Assembly: GCA_031553035.1 (NCBI GenBank)
Contig: JAVBLY010000003.1
Span: forward strand, 248,001 to 312,000
Direction: 5' to 3'
DNA: 64,000 nucleotides
Source: JAVBLY01 sp031553035
Lineage (GTDB): Bacteria; Bacillota; Clostridia; Peptostreptococcales; Anaerovoracaceae
In this document: positions 62,010 through 64,000 of the stretch, piece after piece
Layout: every line of letters starts with the position of its first letter
How positions within the stretch are numbered: the first letter of the stretch is position 1
Made by a program: the position numbers and the translations under genes
Notes under the pieces: generated by a model
What the model saw: the letters and a program-made list of their open reading frames with translations, nothing else
Told to the model about the DNA's origin: nothing
Database searches by the model: none

Positions 62010-63564
62010 CGCTTAATTTTTTCACATCCAGTGTTTCGTATTCCGATAAAAACTCCAGTAGTTTCCTCCCCATGGCTTTAACACCGCCAATGTTTTCGGC
62101 TTCTATATTAAGCGGCATGATAGGATCGTGAAGGGATTTTCGCAGCAGCGCCCAGCCATTACCGTATTTTCCGGAAAAATCTATTCGCACTCCTTCATAG
62201 TTAGGTTCCGTCAAATCGAGACCTTCCTGATCGGGTACCCAGTTAATCAGATCGCTCAGGATCTTGTCTCCATAAGGGCCATAGGCTTCGGAATTCAAGC
62301 GCAGTCTGTATTCTACTGCTTCTGCCGGCATTTTGAGATCTGAAAGCAACTCTTCGATGCCTTTGCCTTCAGATTTGAGAAACGCTGCTTTAATTACTAT
62401 CTTGGTTGCAAGATAGGCTCCGTCGTCCAGAAATACATTTTCCTTAAATGCTGCATGGCCCGAAGTTTCAATAGCGAGCTGTGAATCGACTCCTTCTTCG
62501 TTCAGTCTTTTCGCCTCGTTGATAACATTTTTATAGCCTCTTTTGAATCTATGATGCTTTAACCCAAGGGTTATTGTCAGAAATTCAGTCAGTCCGGTAC
62601 TTGTGATACTGTCAGTAACTACGGTAGTTCCCGGATATTTTTCGGCGATAAGTGCCGCTGCCAGAGCAATTATGGAATTTCTGCTTATATCAACTCCCTT
62701 ACTGTCTACAGCAGAGGATCTGTCTACATCGGTGTCGAATATTAGACCAAGATCTGAGTTATTTTTTGAAGCAGCTTTTTTTATGGACGCCATAGCCTCC
62801 TTATTTTCCGGATTCGGTTCATGATTGGGGAATTCACCATCCGGATCGAGATACTGACTTCCGCTTATATCTGCACCTAAAGGAGCCAAAACATCATTGG
62901 CATAAAAACCACCGGAGCCGTTTCCGGCATCAACGACTATATGAAGGCCCTTGAGAGGTTTTTCACTATCGGGACTAAGCACCGTGCCGACTTCTTTCTT
63001 GATCATATCTCTAAGAAAAGCAGAATAGCTTTTCATGAGATCCTCTACTAAGATGATTCCTGTATCACGGTGGGGTACTATTTCATCATCATCAATTTTG
63101 CGGGTGCGGTAAAGCCCCTGGGCTACACTCAGCAGCTCCTTGATATTTGACTTTTCAAAACTGCCGTTTTTAGTAAAAAATTTGAATCCGTTTCTATTCT
63201 TTGGCAGGTGGCTTGCGGTAATCATTATTGCTCCATCGCAATCGAACTCAGGAAAAATTGTAGACATGAACATAGCAGGCGTGCTGGCCATCCCCACATC
63301 AAGCACGCGGACACCGAGACTTCTGAACCTCATTTCCATAATGGTTTTGATTTCGGGGCCTGAAAGTCTGGAATCATGTCCCATAGCAATAGCCAGTTCA
63401 TCAGCGTTTTTTTTCGTCACATTGCACATCCAGACAGTGAAGGCACTTGCGATACTTCTGATGATGTCTGGGGTAAGATTGACATCCTCACCCGGGACTC
63501 CGGGCATTGCAACACCTCTTATATCGCTGCCGTTTTGCAGCTCTGAAAAGCTCTGTTTCTCCAA
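61996..63564 (-). CDS. Phosphomannomutase/phosphoglucomutase
   Basis: A 522-residue alpha-D-phosphohexomutase that moves phosphate between C6 and C1 of hexoses for nucleotide-sugar synthesis. The phosphorylated serine is Ser118 in ITASHLPKNRNG, the metal loop is DTDVDR, and the sugar-binding ETSGHAAF follows. Glucose- versus mannose-specificity is not decidable. It could supply sugar-1-phosphates for the surface glycans. The 3' end overlaps the protease gene by 14 bases. Confidence 0.9.
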   Translation of the reverse strand: MEKQSFSELQNGSDIRGVAMPGVPGEDVNLTPDIIRSIASAFTVWMCNVTKKNADELAIAMGHDSRLSGPEIKTIMEMRFRSLGVRVLDVGMASTPAMFMSTIFPEFDCDGAIMITASHLPKNRNGFKFFTKNGSFEKSNIKELLSVAQGLYRTRKIDDDEIVPHRDTGIILVEDLMKSYSAFLRDMIKKEVGTVLSPDSEKPLKGLHIVVDAGNGSGGFYANDVLAPLGADISGSQYLDPDGEFPNHEPNPENKEAMASIKKAASKNNSDLGLIFDTDVDRSSAVDSKGVDISRNSIIALAAALIAEKYPGTTVVTDSITSTGLTEFLTITLGLKHHRFKRGYKNVINEAKRLNEEGVDSQLAIETSGHAAFKENVFLDDGAYLATKIVIKAAFLKSEGKGIEELLSDLKMPAEAVEYRLRLNSEAYGPYGDKILSDLINWVPDQEGLDLTEPNYEGVRIDFSGKYGNGWALLRKSLHDPIMPLNIEAENIGGVKAMGRKLLEFLSEYETLDVKKLSDDVK

Positions 63565-63632
63565 AATGATCCTCCTGTTATGTGAGGCGATGAGATTCGA
63601 GTTCCCTACGCCTTACTTTTACTGTTAGGATA

Positions 63633-63661
63633 ATTTTACCATGTTTCACTTTGTCTTAAAA
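63633..63661 (-). promoter_or_regulatory. Promoter of the phosphohexomutase gene, shared element copy B
   Basis: On the minus strand TTTTAA, 17-base spacer, TAAAAT. About 31 continuous bases including both boxes match copy A (56589-56635) at 26 positions, and similarity continues upstream to ATGTAA. Confidence 0.55.
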
Positions 63662-63683
63662 GTTAATAATTGTTACATTGGTG

Positions 63684-63712
63684 TTGAAATTCCTTTGTTT
63701 TTAATGTAATAT
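63684..63712 (+). promoter_or_regulatory. Sigma-A promoter of htpG
   Basis: TTGAAA, 17-base spacer, TAATAT, placing the transcription start at the left edge of the CIRCE element. Confidence 0.7.
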
Positions 63713-63719
63713 AGAAGCA

Positions 63720-63746
63720 TTAGCACTCTCGCTAATAGAGTGCTAA
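63720..63746. promoter_or_regulatory. CIRCE element (HrcA operator)
   Basis: TTAGCACTC-N9-GAGTGCTAA, a perfect match to the CIRCE consensus with the standard 9-base spacer, at the transcription start of htpG. HrcA would repress the gene until heat shock. Confidence 0.95.
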
Positions 63747-63773
63747 TGAATAAAAACTAAAGGAGATATAAAA

Positions 63774-64000
63774 ATGGCAAAAAAACAATTCAAGGCGGAG
63801 TCCAAGAGACTGCTTGATCTGATGATCAATTCTATTTACACCCACAAGGAGATTTTCCTTCGAGAGCTGATTTCAAATGCAAGCGATGCAATTGACAAGC
63901 TCTATTACAAGAGCCTGACGGAGAAGATAAGCGGTATCTCACGAGATGATTTTTACATAAAGATCGCAGTGAACAGTGATGATCGCACTCTTACCATAAG
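63774..64000 (+). CDS. htpG: Chaperone HtpG (Hsp90), partial, runs off the window
   Basis: The first 75 codons or so of an Hsp90-family ATPase chaperone. The ATP-binding N-terminal domain is recognisable from YTHKEIFLRELISNASDAI with the catalytic Glu and nucleotide-binding Asn. AAGGAGA precedes the ATG. The frame is open to the window end. Control by CIRCE is shown by the sequence; in B. subtilis htpG lies outside the HrcA regulon. Confidence 0.93.
   Translation, partial: MAKKQFKAESKRLLDLMINSIYTHKEIFLRELISNASDAIDKLYYKSLTEKISGISRDDFYIKIAVNSDDRTLTI

Overview
The window looks like a chromosomal segment of an anaerobic, low-to-moderate GC Gram-positive of the class Clostridia. Supporting signs are two LytR-CpsA-Psr cell-wall ligases, a single-chain ThrE exporter, a DUF1385 gene next to prmC, a corrinoid methionine synthase without the reactivation domain, an F-type ATP synthase with a Na+-type c subunit, a CIRCE element and many sigma-A promoters. 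A family near Anaerovoracaceae (Family XIII) is a guess from gene content, not a demonstrated placement. I saw no rRNA, tRNA, insertion sequence, CRISPR array or phage gene.

Layout. 1-9.6 kb: CoA-acylating aldehyde dehydrogenase, an orphan PilM/N-PilO-like pair, truA, a metH-type methyltransferase, dCMP deaminase, a TagO/WecA-like transferase and a MATE transporter, packed tightly on the + strand. 9.7-16.7 kb: complete ATP synthase operon atpI-B-E-F-H-A-G-D-C followed by a PhzF-like gene. 17.6-22 kb: ThrE exporter (- strand), an F420 ligase-like gene, and putrescine aminotransferase behind a probable sigma-54 promoter. 22-33.3 kb: surface glycan region with PglC-, PglD-, PglE- and PglF-like genes (the di-N-acetylbacillosamine set), a glycosyltransferase, an inverted O-antigen-ligase/PglL-like membrane protein, pgi and two LCP genes. 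33.5-47.9 kb: rho, DUF1385, prmC, rpmE, prfA, sua5, rpiB, upp and tyrS, split between prmC and rpmE by an AT-rich glycosyltransferase/LicD cluster (37-42.5 kb). 48.2-62 kb: an SDR gene with repeated operators, a secreted protein plus a triple-FMN-domain protein, rplM-rpsI, a large GLUG-repeat surface protein, a five-gene flavin/Fe-S extracytoplasmic electron-transfer operon, and a subtilase. 62-64 kb: phosphohexomutase and the start of CIRCE-controlled htpG.

The most notable theme is a flavin-based extracytoplasmic electron-transfer module in two transcription units (49.3-52.4 kb and 56.6-59.9 kb). Both carry the same palindrome, GGTTAGCATATGCTAACC, at their promoters, so a common regulator, plausibly a metal-responsive repressor, would switch ApbE flavinylation, two FMN-carrier proteins, a membrane Fe-S protein and EetA/EetB-like partners together. 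The second theme is a glycosylation locus able on paper to make UDP-diNAcBac, move it to undecaprenyl phosphate, extend it and perhaps transfer it with a Wzy_C-family ligase. Functions are read from motifs and family knowledge; no database search was run.
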